NCBI RefSeq assembly: GCF_947507565.1
Contig: NC_089178.1
Location: 248,001 to 312,000, forward strand
Direction: 5' to 3'
DNA from: Oscarella lobularis
Taxonomy: Eukaryota; Porifera; Homoscleromorpha; Homosclerophorida; Oscarellidae
Length of the DNA stretch: 64,000 nucleotides
The notes beneath the pieces were generated by a model. It did not search any database, was not told the DNA's origin, and saw only the letters and a program-made list of their open reading frames with translations. Below, piece after piece: positions 45,437 through 55,933 of the stretch (the first letter of the stretch is position 1; every line of letters starts with the position of its first letter). A program made the position numbers and the translations under genes.

Positions 45437-48375
45437 ACGTGTTGGGTAAAACTTTCACTTTTGTTTTTTTAGGGACGGCTGATGGGAGAAGGTTGGACGA
45501 CATAGTGAATGATTCCCTTGTGTCGCTCTCCCAACTCCGATCCTATACTGAATTGGTAAGGAGAAGCTAATTGTAGTGCGCAACAACGTCGTCAAATCTG
45601 TTTATTCAGTTGCAGTCAACTCAAGCCGTCATCCTTTGTGGGCCTCCGGGCACAGAAAAGAGTCGTCTTGCCCGACTTTTAGGAGACAGTCTACGGGTAG
45701 GAGTATAGTTTTACTCTATTTCATAGTGACTGACGTTGGGTTTTTCTATGATAGATGACATTGAAACATGACCAAGAAGCCGAAGTGACTCACATCGTTC
45801 TAACCCCAACGTTTACAAGAACAGATCTCCTCTACCTGCTTCACTCCAAGGGTAAAACTTGATGCTATATGTATACCCCATGTACTGTATGTAGCTTTAC
45901 CGAACTAAAAAACGTATCGTCTAAAGGATGGGGGTCGTTCTTTATGCGAGGTTATTTTTGATTCACTTTCTCAGGTTTTTTCGTATCGGCCGACGCTTCC
46001 TCGTCGAGAGATCCGCCCTCGGTTCTCATCCTCGATGACATGCATCGTGTTCCTCTGCCTGAAGTGATGGCCGAATTGCTGACAGCGCTCAACTATCGCG
46101 GCCCGCAGAACGCCTTCTGGCTTTCGGCGCTTGGACGACCGGCGACGAGCTACGCGGAGCAATCATCCCCTCCATACAAGGAGGGAAGATACTATCTGAA
46201 GAAAAACGCGTATTTTATTGGAACAATGGACAAGCAGGGGTAAAAGGAGGTCTCACTCTAAAGTACGTTCTATTGATATGTTTTCCTTATTCGAGGACAA
46301 GCAACATGGACGTCTCGATTCATCACTGCTTCCGCTGGATAATGTGCCAATACGACGTGGAGCCGATTCGAGGACTTCTGCGTCGCGAACTACGACGCCG
46401 ACTGCTTGACGTCTACAGCGGCAGATTGCCGTCACCGTTAGACGAACCGATCCTCTGACTGAGAACCGTGGAAATAATTTTTTAGAAATGATCTGCTCTT
46501 TCGATTGATCGAGTGGCTTTGGAAGACGTGGCGACGATTGAATGTGTGCGCCGTGCGACTCCAACTACCCGAGCTCAGTCTCGGTATCGCTTCCCCTAAA
46601 CGATATTCCCCCTGTTTCTCCTATAGGCAATCTTTATAGGTCCTCGACTCTTCTTCTCTTGCCCGCTCGTAAAGGACAATCCCAAGGCGATTCTCAAGTG
46701 GTTCTCTGATCTGTGGAACTTCGGCATCGTGCCGTGCGTTCAGGACGTCGTTCTGCGTATGAACGGCTCGGCGGCGACGGCGGCGCCCGATTTGAGTCCG
46801 GATCAGGCGGCGACGCCCGTTCTCATCACCCTCATCTGCAAAGCGATCGTGCCCGGATGCCCGCTCGCTGAATCGGGTAGAACGAGACGATAGATCGACA
46901 GTTTTTATGTCTTATCGAACAGCGTCTAGAGTTGAAGTGCTTCGTGGAAGGATTGCACGGGTACAGCGAAGGCCATCAGCTGCTCCACGACATGCGAATC
47001 AAGTCGGTTCAAGTTGGCGACAAGGCCGAGAAGCGGATGCCGCTGCCGACGTCAAAGCAACCGCCGCCGCCGCCGACGGCGGCACGGAAGACGCCGTCTC
47101 CCCAGCGTCAACGGAAAGCGTTTCCGGCACAAAAGGTACAGTACAATCTTGACGCAAGGGGAGGGCGGATCGTTTCTCACATGGATACATATTGTTTAAT
47201 TCTAAGCTAGCCCCCCGCTAACGATTTTTTGCGGAACACTTCTATATATGGTATCCGTGTCTAGGAATCGCCGTCGCCTCGCGTTCTCCGGCGTGTAGCG
47301 ACGGCGCCGGCGGACGCTATGCCTTCCGTTCTTCAAAGCCTGAGCGAAGGTGGCGGCGGCGGCGGCGGCGGCGGCGAACCGGCGCGCTCTGACGGCCCTC
47401 CCGCTCATTTGGTCACTTTTCGTTCGGCGACGGCGAGTCCGAGACGACTGGAAGAAACTCAGACGATGTACGTCGAGAATTCTTCGTTTGACGAAGCGGA
47501 CGTTCCAATAAACGACGTCGCGATGAGTAAAAGCGACGCAGTCGTCGCGGTCGGCGACGACGAAGCGGGAAATGTTCGTCGAGGCGGCAGTCGTGCCGGC
47601 GATTTTGCTCGTCGACTCTTCAGTCGTCTCCGAGGACGAAGGTGAGATACACGTGATAGTTCAATCAATGGAAATTAGTTTTTTTTTGTATTGTCTGCGC
47701 AGCCGGCCAAAGGGAACGCCCAAGTTACTTCGTAAAGAAGAGGCGGCGCGCTTTGGAGAGAGTCGCAGTTTGACGGCGTCTCCGTTGATCGTCAAGTCGC
47801 GCTCGGCCGGTGCCGTTGTCGTCAGTCCGTCCAAATCGTCCAACGTCAATCGCTCGTCGTCGACGACCCACGCGGTTGCCTTGGCGACGACGTCGACAGA
47901 TTATTCCCCGACGAAGAAATCGAATTCGATGCCCGCGTCGAACGACTCGCCAATGTTGCATCACAGCAGTCGAACGTCGTCGTCGCGAGTCGTAGCGCCG
48001 CCGCCGTCGTCGCCGTCTCAGACTCATCGGACGCGGTCCCATAGCGACGCGTCGTCGCGCAATCGGTCGAAAAAGTCGAACGTCGCGGAATCACCGGAAA
48101 GCGACGACGATCGTCGCAAAGAAGCGTCGCCGCCGTTACGCGACGGCGCACGACGGCTCCACGCCGTCGTGACAGTGGCGGACGTGCACGTGCCGAAAGA
48201 GGAAGCGGAGCAAAGGCGGGCCATGTCGCGTCGTCGAGCGCAGAGCTTTACGTCCGGCTCTGCGGCGGCGGCGGCAGCGAACAACGCTGGACAAAGGAGC
48301 AACAGGCGACGTGCGGAGCCGACATCAGATGCGCCGAAACGACGACCCGGACCTCGACTGGCGTCGCAAGTCTAG
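43179..48375 (+). CDS. CTTNBP2: CTTNBP2 (cortactin-binding protein 2) orthologue
   Basis: ATG 43179 (MAFKNHKHFRVISPNPILGD). A coiled coil follows (FEREWNRLVRELDEERAASR, about 43460-43740). Ankyrin repeats come next over several exons (TIVHAAARFG; RATPLHLAASNGHC; GDTSLGVAAEGGRLDCVGLL; NALHLATAGGHY; GWTPIHIAANKGYD; WGRTPHDLAS; 43800-44730). A Ser/Gly linker precedes the C-terminal P-loop-like module: VILCGPPGTEKSRLARLLGD near 45640, VLILDDMHRVPLPEVMAELL near 46030, FIGTMDKQG, HHCFRWIMCQYDVEPIRGLL near 46320, then LPSPLDEP, LWKTWRRLNVCAVRLQLPEL and GPRLFFSCPLVKDNPKA. A low-complexity Ser/Arg-rich tail ends at 48375. The order matches vertebrate CTTNBP2. The Walker A motif is altered (GPPGTEKS instead of GxxGxGKS). 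One exon end in a (ga)n run near 45400 needs a GC donor or has an indel. Confidence 0.88.
45411..45434 (+). repeat. (ga)n microsatellite at a CTTNBP2 exon-intron boundary
   Basis: A run of about 12 ga dinucleotides follows the codons for VTVHLK. The downstream exon (ACC at 45473, reading TADGRRLDD) needs phase 1, which fits a cut at aaag|gcgaga but not at the gtaaaa further on. Either a GC-AG intron is used or the repeat length is wrong. Confidence 0.6.
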
Positions 48376-48746
48376 AAGCTGCGAGAGTATTTGATATAGG
48401 AAGTTGTTTTATTGAAAGCAAACCGATTACTTGTGCACGTCTCCGCAGCGATCTGCTCCCCCGCGCTCTTTCGCGTTTGCAGTGTTTGCGGCCACCGGCG
48501 TTGGCGGCGGCCGCGGTCTTTTTGACCATTCTGCGCCAGTGGTCTCTTTTTCGCACCCTTTTTCTGATAAAAAGCTGGCGCGATTGTTAGCAACGCCCAC
48601 CGGTTGCATATTGATGTAATTTGCGGTCACGCTGTGACGACGTCACGCTCCATCGCGACTACTATATACGTGATCGCGCTTGCATTCGCTGCCATTCAGC
48701 CGTTCAGACGTCACAGAAGAATTCGAGATACCATTCATTCAGCGAA
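48376..48746. other. intergenic region upstream of the small Cys-rich gene
   Basis: No coding evidence. It holds promoter-like elements: acgccca...gttgc...atattgatgtaatttg at 48593-48623, tgacgacgtcacg at 48635-48647 and a TATA-like ctatata at 48662-48668, 78 bp before the next ATG. Confidence 0.4.
48662..48668 (+). promoter_or_regulatory. TATA-like box of the small Cys-rich gene
   Basis: ctatata located 79 bp upstream of the start codon, downstream of CRE-like cgtca/tgacg half-sites. Confidence 0.4.
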
Positions 48747-48935
48747 ATGTGCAAGAAAATCAAGTGCGATTTGTGCAACAAAATAACTTGGATGGGTACG
48801 CGAAACCGCTAATAACAAGAGAGCGAGAGAACTTGTTGTTGTCATTTAGGGTGTGGGCGTCATGTGGAGCAAGTTCTTCGCGACGTTCCGGTTGAGCAAC
48901 GCTGCCAGTGTCCGCACAGAAAGGAGTCGAAATGA
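48747..48935 (+). CDS. 45-residue conserved cysteine-rich protein
   Basis: Two exons. ATG 48747 gives MCKKIKCDLCNKITWMG, spliced at atgg|gtacgc to ggtgtggg after a 53-bp intron. The second exon reads CGRHVEQVLRDVPVEQRCQC and PHRKESK, with stop at 48933-48935. The pattern MCK-x3-C-x2-C-x2-TW-x-GCGxHV-x-V-x3-VP-x3-RC-x-C matches a small protein widely conserved in fungi, plants and animals with no assigned function, from what I recall. The spaced Cys and His residues suggest zinc binding. Too short to be called by most gene finders. Confidence 0.72.
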
Positions 48936-49498
48936 ACGATACTTTTGTTTGCGATCGTTCGATGTTGTAGTTTGCAAATTCATTCGAGGTTACTTTGAAA
49001 GCTACCGCGTGGCTTTTTTTGTGGCTTTGCGTTTGCGTCACACTCAGGCTGCAGGTGATGTGCCGCGATGATTCTCCCACGCTGATTTCTTCTCGCCGAG
49101 TTTCGATCGATTGGAAGGTTGGAAGAGCATATTGCCCAGTGCATTTATCAAGTTGACCTTCCTTTCTTTTCTTTCTACTCTGGCATGCTTGAGGCATATC
49201 TATGCTTGAGGTAAACAAGATCGTATCCACGCCCAGTCACGTTGCGACGTCACATATTGCTGTAATTTGGCGAATAGAACTGGCTGCTTAATTAAAATCA
49301 CTTTTTTCACTATGCACTCGGCGGCTACATGTATTAAGCGTTTACATTGTACGGCACATTGTACGCGGTTTACACTGGTTCGTTTTTCCACTGCATCAGC
49401 AACGCGCGCTACGCCCTGTAAGCTAAGCGCTTGGCCAAAAAGTTCATCAGAGGTCGATCTGGCTCCTTCTCTCGATCCCACAGGCTGTCTCGTCGACA
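48936..49498. other. intergenic region upstream of UPF2
   Basis: No supportable gene. A repeated catgcttgaggcatatctatgcttgagg lies near 49180-49210. At 49229-49270 the segment acgccca, gttgcgacgtcac, atattgctgtaatttgg resembles the element upstream of the preceding gene. A minus-strand ORF here was judged fortuitous. Confidence 0.4.
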
Positions 49499-52400
49499 AT
49501 GGCGTCTCGTCAGATAAACTTGAGACCCGAAAAGCCACGCGATAGCGTCACACCAGCAACGAAACAGGTCGGGACGCGCGACGGCGACGAAGACCCAGAA
49601 CAGACCGAAAAGTAGAGAAAAAATGTCTTCCAATGATGTCGTCGCTTCGAAACCGCGCCGTCACCTAGAGAAGAAAGCGGAGAAAGCGTCGCGACAGCGG
49701 AGACGCGAAAGGACGAGCAGGAAAAAGAGGTTCGAGTTAGCGAGATGGGACGAGATAGTGAGATCGATTTCCCCGACACTGCATCTTTATAACAGATTGA
49801 AGCCGAGACGCTGCACCGGGAGCTGGGCGAGCGACTCGAGAAAAAGCGCGAGGAGCGCGCAAAGAATCTGAGCGCTGGTGAAAAGAAAAAAAACCTAAAT
49901 TAATTTTTTGGAGGCATGTAAATGATTTTTAGGCGACGATCCTGCTCCGAAAGGAAGCGATACGTCTATAAAGAAGAATTCCGCTTTCGTGAAAAAACTG
50001 GTCAGTAATTGGTATCGGGGAAAAATGGCATTAGGATAGAGTCGCTCTTCCATTAATCGTTGTGTTGCAGAAAACTGCTACTGAACAGCAAAGAGATAGC
50101 TTGACAAGAGAAGCGAAATCATTGAATTTGACTCGTTACGTGGATGAAGCCGTATGCGTGCTCTTGCTATGACGACGTCTTCGAGTGACGAGGAACTCCA
50201 TTGATTTTTTAGGCGACAAATATCGGCGAGGCAAAGTACAAAGTTGCCGACGTGAGCTGCGTGGTGCACATCTGTTCTCTCATCCATCGATCTTACGTCG
50301 ACTTCTCATCAAAGCTTCTCGCAGAACTGGAAAAGGTTTTTGCCAGTGGTCTATCGAAAGAAGAAAAGGTGCAGGATCGAAGAAGTGAGAGCGGCTGTGC
50401 GACGAAAATTTGTTTGCATATTTTAGCCCGCCCATTTGACGCAGTATCGCACTGCCCTTCGTTTGATTGCCGAGGTAGGATGGGTTTCATTGGACGAGCA
50501 GCGATGCCTTATGCAACTTGACCCACGCGTAGCTTATTGTGTGCGGTGTTTTTCCCGATCGTAAGTCCACTTATACTCTCGTCTTTCGAATTATGGATAT
50601 GATACTGAATGGTGATCAGGTAAGTCTTTTGCTGTTTGCTCAAAAATTGGGAAGAGACTGCATAAAGAAGTCATTTTTTATTAGAAAAAATGTTTTCCTA
50701 ACTAATTTTTGAGTGGAGTTCCAAGTGCCATCTCTTTTACTCGAACTCTTTGCATTGCTTTTTTGCAGAATTTTGTCTACTTGTCTGTCATCCTTAGCTT
50801 TGCACGTCATTGCGGCGAAGACATGGCTGGTCTGGTGTCGAGAAAGCAAAGGCGAGATACACATAAAAAACTCCGCGAAGGGCATTTTTATTTCGCCTTT
50901 AGACAAATGCTGGAAAAATTTGGCTTTCCTGTTCCGAGATCCGATGTAAGGGTTCTTTGTTTGTGATTCCTCTTTCAAATAGGAGAGGAGAGTCTTTTAG
51001 CTCGTGTCGCCCGAACGTCAGGCGACGTGTTTTGCAATGCTACAACGTTACTACAATTCCCTCTCGGACGCCTTGGTGAAGGAACATCGAGCCTTGCAGA
51101 AGATGGAGCATAGAAAACGAAAAGCCATGCAGGTAGGTAGACTTTATCATCTAGTACAGAAGATCTCGTACAAACAGCGGTGGGTCACGCACTCAGACGA
51201 AGGGCGAGATTTCTGATGAGCAGCAGGAAGCTCTGGACAAAAGGCAGAAATCGTGTGATCGACTGCTTAGCAACGCGACAGTGCTTGCAGTAAGGAAAAG
51301 AAACTCGGGTTGATCCTCATTTTGCAAAAAAAAAATAATAAATAACAGGACGTTCTTGATGTTGATATGCCAGACTTGCCAGAAGACGGTGCAAATGCTT
51401 TGTGATTTTTATTAGGAAATTAATCCCAATTTCTGCTCCTTCTCAGATTCTCTGCAGCAGAAGGATGAGGACGCGATTGTGGTCGGCATTGTGGTGCCCA
51501 AAGAGGGAGAGGTTAGCTATTGAGTAGAAACGTCACTTTCCTACTCTATATGCACGTGTCACGTTCTCCCATATAGTCCTCGTAGTTTTCTTCTAATAGT
51601 CGAGTTCTTTCTTTTTTCTCGTCTTTAGTCATTTGAAGATGCGGCGGCGAATGCTCTTTGGGGTGACGAGGACACGCGTACGTTCTACGAGAATTTGATC
51701 GACTTGAAATCGATAATTCCAGGCGTACGCGTACTCTATTCAAATCTCCCAATCTCTAAAAAAGTGCGTCTTTTCTGCAGATCCTCTTCAAGGACGGCGA
51801 AGGAGCCGATGCAGACACGGCTAAGGAAACCTCAAAGGACGACGACACGGCGACGTCAGAAGCAGCCGTGCAAGGCACGTAGTCTGCGCCACGTCGTAGC
51901 TTTTTTCTTATCGTTCTCCTACTAGACATCGACGAGGAAGCTGAAGCTCAGGCAATGCTCGAAGAGATGTCGACAGCAGAAGAAGATCTTCCGCCTCTCG
52001 AAGGTCAGTTGCAAATCGCGTCGCGACTGTCAAATCGACGGGATTCGTTCTTCAGATTCCGAAGAGTCGGTTGATGACGCAACCGCCGCTGCCGCCGCCG
52101 CCGCCGCAGAAAGCGAAACGACGGCGGCTTCTGCTGCCCACGCTCTGTTGAATGATTGGCTCACTCGGCTACCAACGTGCATTAATCGCGATTTTATTGA
52201 TCAGGTAGGAAAAGATGCTGTGCACGTTTTATTTATTTATTTATTTTTTTCTGTTTAGGCTGCTACGGAGTTTTGCACGAATTTGAATACGAAGGCGAGT
52301 CGAAAGAAACTCGTCAAGGCGTTGTTTGGAGTGAGTCGAACTCGGCTCGACTTGCTGCCGTTTTACGCTCGCCTCGTTGCTACTCTTCATCCCTGCCTGC

Positions 52401-55400
52401 CTGAAATTGGTCCTGAATTGACGGAGATGCTCGTGAAGGAAATGAAGCACTTGGTAAGAGGAGGAGAAAGATGGAAAACATGTTGAGCTCGATGATTTAT
52501 TTCCTAGGTGAGAAGAAAGGGGCAAATGAATCTGGAGGTAAAAGTGAAGAACGTCAGATTTATAGGTGAGTACTTATGACACCGCAACTTGGTCAATTTT
52601 TGAAAGCTGGACCTCCTTTTTCCAGGGGAACTGACGAAATTTCGAGTTTGCAGTAAGACGGAGTCTCTCAATTGCCTGAAGGTAGAGAGCTGCAGTGTCC
52701 AATCCTTTATTCTCTCTAACTCTTATACTTTAGATTCTTGTGAAGGATTTTCACCACCACAGCGTCGACATGACGTGTCACATGCTCGAAACGTGCGGAC
52801 GCTTTCTTTTTCGTTCTCCGGACTCGCACGTTCGAATGCGCGTTCTCCTGGTCCGGGTCAAAGAGATACAATTGCCTCGCCTCGCTTTCATTTCTACGAT
52901 TTAGGACATTATGATGAGGAAGAAGATCGCCATGCAATTCGACTCTCGCTATGCTACGATGATCGAGAACGCCTATTACGATTGCAATCCTCCAGAAGTC
53001 AAGAAAGTAAGAACGTGTTTCCTCTGTCCTTCAGTGAAGATTTCTTTGTTAATTAATTAATTAATTAATTAATTAAGGCGGTCAGAAAAGAGAGGCCTCC
53101 CTTACACGAGTACGTACGCAAGTTGCTCTACAAGGACTTGAACAAGGCTTCCGTAGAAAAAGTGAATGACACTTGTTTCGCAAAATTCCATGGCCTCGAG
53201 TCTTATTTTGGTGTAGGTTTTGAGACAGTTTAGGAAACTTGACTGGACTGATTCGGATGTAAGGAATTACCGTCGGGTTTTTACGGGGTTTTCTTTTCGT
53301 TGTTTTCTTGATATAGGTAGCCAATTATGCGGTCAAGTGTCTGACGCGCGTGTGGCTGCTGAAATTTAGCAACATTCATTGCCTGGCGAACATGTTGAGC
53401 GGACTGGCTGAATATCAGGTACTCTAAGAAATTCGAGAATGACGTTTCTGTGGAACCTGTTTCAGGAAAACGTTGGATACAGAGTCGTCGATGGGGTCCT
53501 CGAAGACATTCGCTGGGGACTGGAGGTAAGAAAGAATCTACGCCTTTGTACACGCTAAAAGAGTTGGGTTAATTAAAATCGCGGCGTTTTCCTCGAAAAT
53601 TCGTTTATTGCGTACTCTGTCTTTTTTTTGCCAGACGAATCTAGGCCGTTACAATCAACGTCGAATTAGTGCAATCAAATATCTCGGCGAGCTCTACAAC
53701 TATCGATTGATTGAGTCGTCTGTGATCTTCCGCACGCTCTACACGTGTTTGAGTTTCGGGCACAATTCCGACGGTACCGCGCAGATAGTAGTACGTACGT
53801 GTAGTAGATAGAGAGACGTCATTTACGTATAGGGTCCCCATCTCATTTGGATCCTCCGTCGTCCTTTTTTCGCGTGCGTCTCATTTGCGCTTTGCTCGAC
53901 ACGTGTGGCCAATACTTTTCGCGAGGCATAGCGAAGAAGCGGCTTGACGGATATTTAACCTTTTTGCAAGTAAGAAAAGGGGGTTTCCGTCGCACGTGCT
54001 TCTCTTGTATCTTCTCTATGTATACAGTGTTATTTGTGGGGAAAAGAACAACCGCTGCCTTTGGACGTCGAATTTCTACTTCACGACACAGTAGAAAGTC
54101 TTCGGCCTCGAATGACTTGGTTTGCGTCAAATCAGGAAGCCCAAGCGGCTGCTTACGAATTGGAGGCCAATTTCAAAGCCAGTCTGGGTAACGTTGCCAG
54201 TTGCCCTTGTCTCGGGTAGCTTTAGTTTGGTGCAGAGGTGATTAAGCCTGTGGTTGGCGATTCGACGTCCGTTGACGGGTCGATGCGGACGTCGGAAGGA
54301 GACGACGACGAGGAAGAGGACGACGAGGAAGAGGGAGGAGAAGACGAAGCAGAGGAAGGAAATGACGCTGTACGAAGATGAAAGATGCAAGTGTTCTCGC
54401 CAGCTCACACTGATTTTTTTTGTCTAAGATCGAAGAAGACGGCGGCGTTGGAACGGACGATGAAGATGTGAATTTGCGTAGACGAAGCGGGAGGAGGCGA
54501 CGTTTAATGGATTTTTTTCTTTTTATTAGACTGTACATCTGCGTGGCGAAAGGAAGCACGTTCCGTCAGCCGAAGACGACGCATTTCTGAACGCCTTTGA
54601 GAAAATGATGGCTGATACGGTGCAAGTGAGTCCAAAAAAAATAACTTAAAAGCAATCAAAGCGAGAGTTTGGAGAACAGAGCCGACGGCACGAAGCGGTC
54701 AAAGCTCCGACGGTAGATATTGGCTTGCCATTGAATTTCAAAGGACCGCAGATTTTGAGTAAGCCGCGTTTCTTGTTAGAAAGTGAGAGCGAGAGCCATC
54801 CGTAATAGTTACCAAAAATTTTTTATTTTTGCTGTACGGCGCGTTTGTGACCACATGTACAGTACTTCCTTCTTGATAGATCCTGTCGAGGAAGAAAGTC
54901 GTGTCGTCAATTTTAGCGTCATGGTCAAGCGAGGACACAAGCAGCTGGTACGTCGGCTTTTCGCCTCGTCTCTCTGAACCTCACGTCCTTGCTAGTTTAA
55001 GGAAATCGCCGTTCCCGAAGATTCCAGTTTGGTTTTGAGCGTTCGAAACAAACAGGAGGTAGATGACGGGAAAATAGAAAGATGAACGGGATGCTAAAAG
55101 AGCTCGTGGGAGCAGGTCGAACAAAAAGAAAAGAGAGAAATGAAGAAATTCGTCTTGGACTATGAACAACGTCAGGAACAGGAGGCGATCAGGAGTAAGC
55201 ACTCACGCACTATCGCGATTACCTCGTGCGCGATTATCGACTTCCAGATCTTCATGTCGAAAACGCTCAGAAAACTTCTCAACAAACGTCTCCACCCAAG
55301 GTGAGCCAACCGAAGTTGCAACGCCCTGAATCCGGCGGCTCTTCGCGGGGAGGAGGAGGATGGCGTCACGGAAGAGGTGGACGGGGCAGAGGAAGCGGCA

Positions 55401-55539
55401 GAGGTGGCTATCGCGGAGGAGGCGGAGGCGGAGATGGAGGAAATAGGCCCTTTCAGCAACAGGGTCAAAGGTGCAGAAAGGGCTCGTTGCCTTTTTTTTT
55501 GAGGGAGAGAGGGTTTTTCTTATTTGTAGGCAGTACTAA
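49499..55539 (+). CDS. UPF2: UPF2, nonsense-mediated decay MIF4G protein
   Basis: Cytoplasmic bridge between UPF1 and UPF3. ATG 49499 (MASRQINLRPEKPRDS) leads into a charged N-terminal region (ELGERLEKKREERAKNL). The first MIF4G domain has SAFVKKLKTATEQQRDSLTR, VADVSCVVHICSLIHRSYVD, SFARHCGEDMAGLVSRK and TRTFYENLIDLKSIIPG. The second has KASRKKLVKALFGVSRTRLD and LLPFYARLVATLHPCLPEIG. KDFHHHSVDMTCHMLETCGR and HEYVRKLLYKDLNKASVEKV follow. The third has LGRYNQRRISAIKYLGELYN and LICALLDTCGQYFSRG. An acidic stretch (about 54300-54470) and the UPF1-binding region follow (EDDAFLNAFEKMMADT; NFSVMVKRGHKQL). The last coding exons are rich in Arg-Gly-Gly and finish QRQY at 55539. That RGG-like tail (55340-55440) is not typical of human UPF2. 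More than twenty short introns are present. Confidence 0.9.
53049..53076 (+). repeat. (ttaa)n microsatellite in a UPF2 intron
   Basis: Seven tandem ttaa units just before the acceptor that precedes AVRKERPPLHEYVRK. A similar shorter run occurs at 60942-60960 in a CCDC115 intron. Confidence 0.9.
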
Positions 55540-55933
55540 AGCGTCATGATGATTTATATGTTAATCGGCTGTGGAAACGACGACGACGACGTGAGGCGTT
55601 TTTCTGCTTTTTTGCTAGCTCAATGGTTGATCTGAGAGAGAGCGAGAGAAGCGAACACTGTCGTTTCATCGTTTTGGTCGTGTGTGTGTGGACCCCCGTA
55701 CCGGATCAAAAGAGGCAGTAAATGTATAGGTAAACTCCCTTAGGGACAAATCTTAGGAGCTTTTCGATTGTAGAAGTCGGCTAGTACGGGCTTTGTTGTA
55801 CGTGTGTGTATGTGTAAACGCTCTGAGCTGTCCTAGGAAGATAAAAGACGAAGACCGATTTTCATCAAACAAAATAACACGTCAACTAAAATTGCTACAA
55901 AAGAAGTCAGAGATACATCGTCCGCAATCTCGT
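55540..55933. other. convergent intergenic region between UPF2 and ALAS
   Basis: 3' untranslated sequence of both genes, with gacgacgacgacg and gtgtgtgtg low-complexity patches. No gene or clear poly(A) signal was recognised. Confidence 0.4.

Noticed and set aside
48760-49230. 156-codon minus-strand ORF
   Set aside because: Overlaps the small Cys-rich gene antisense, has no recognisable motif and contains the promoter region of UPF2.
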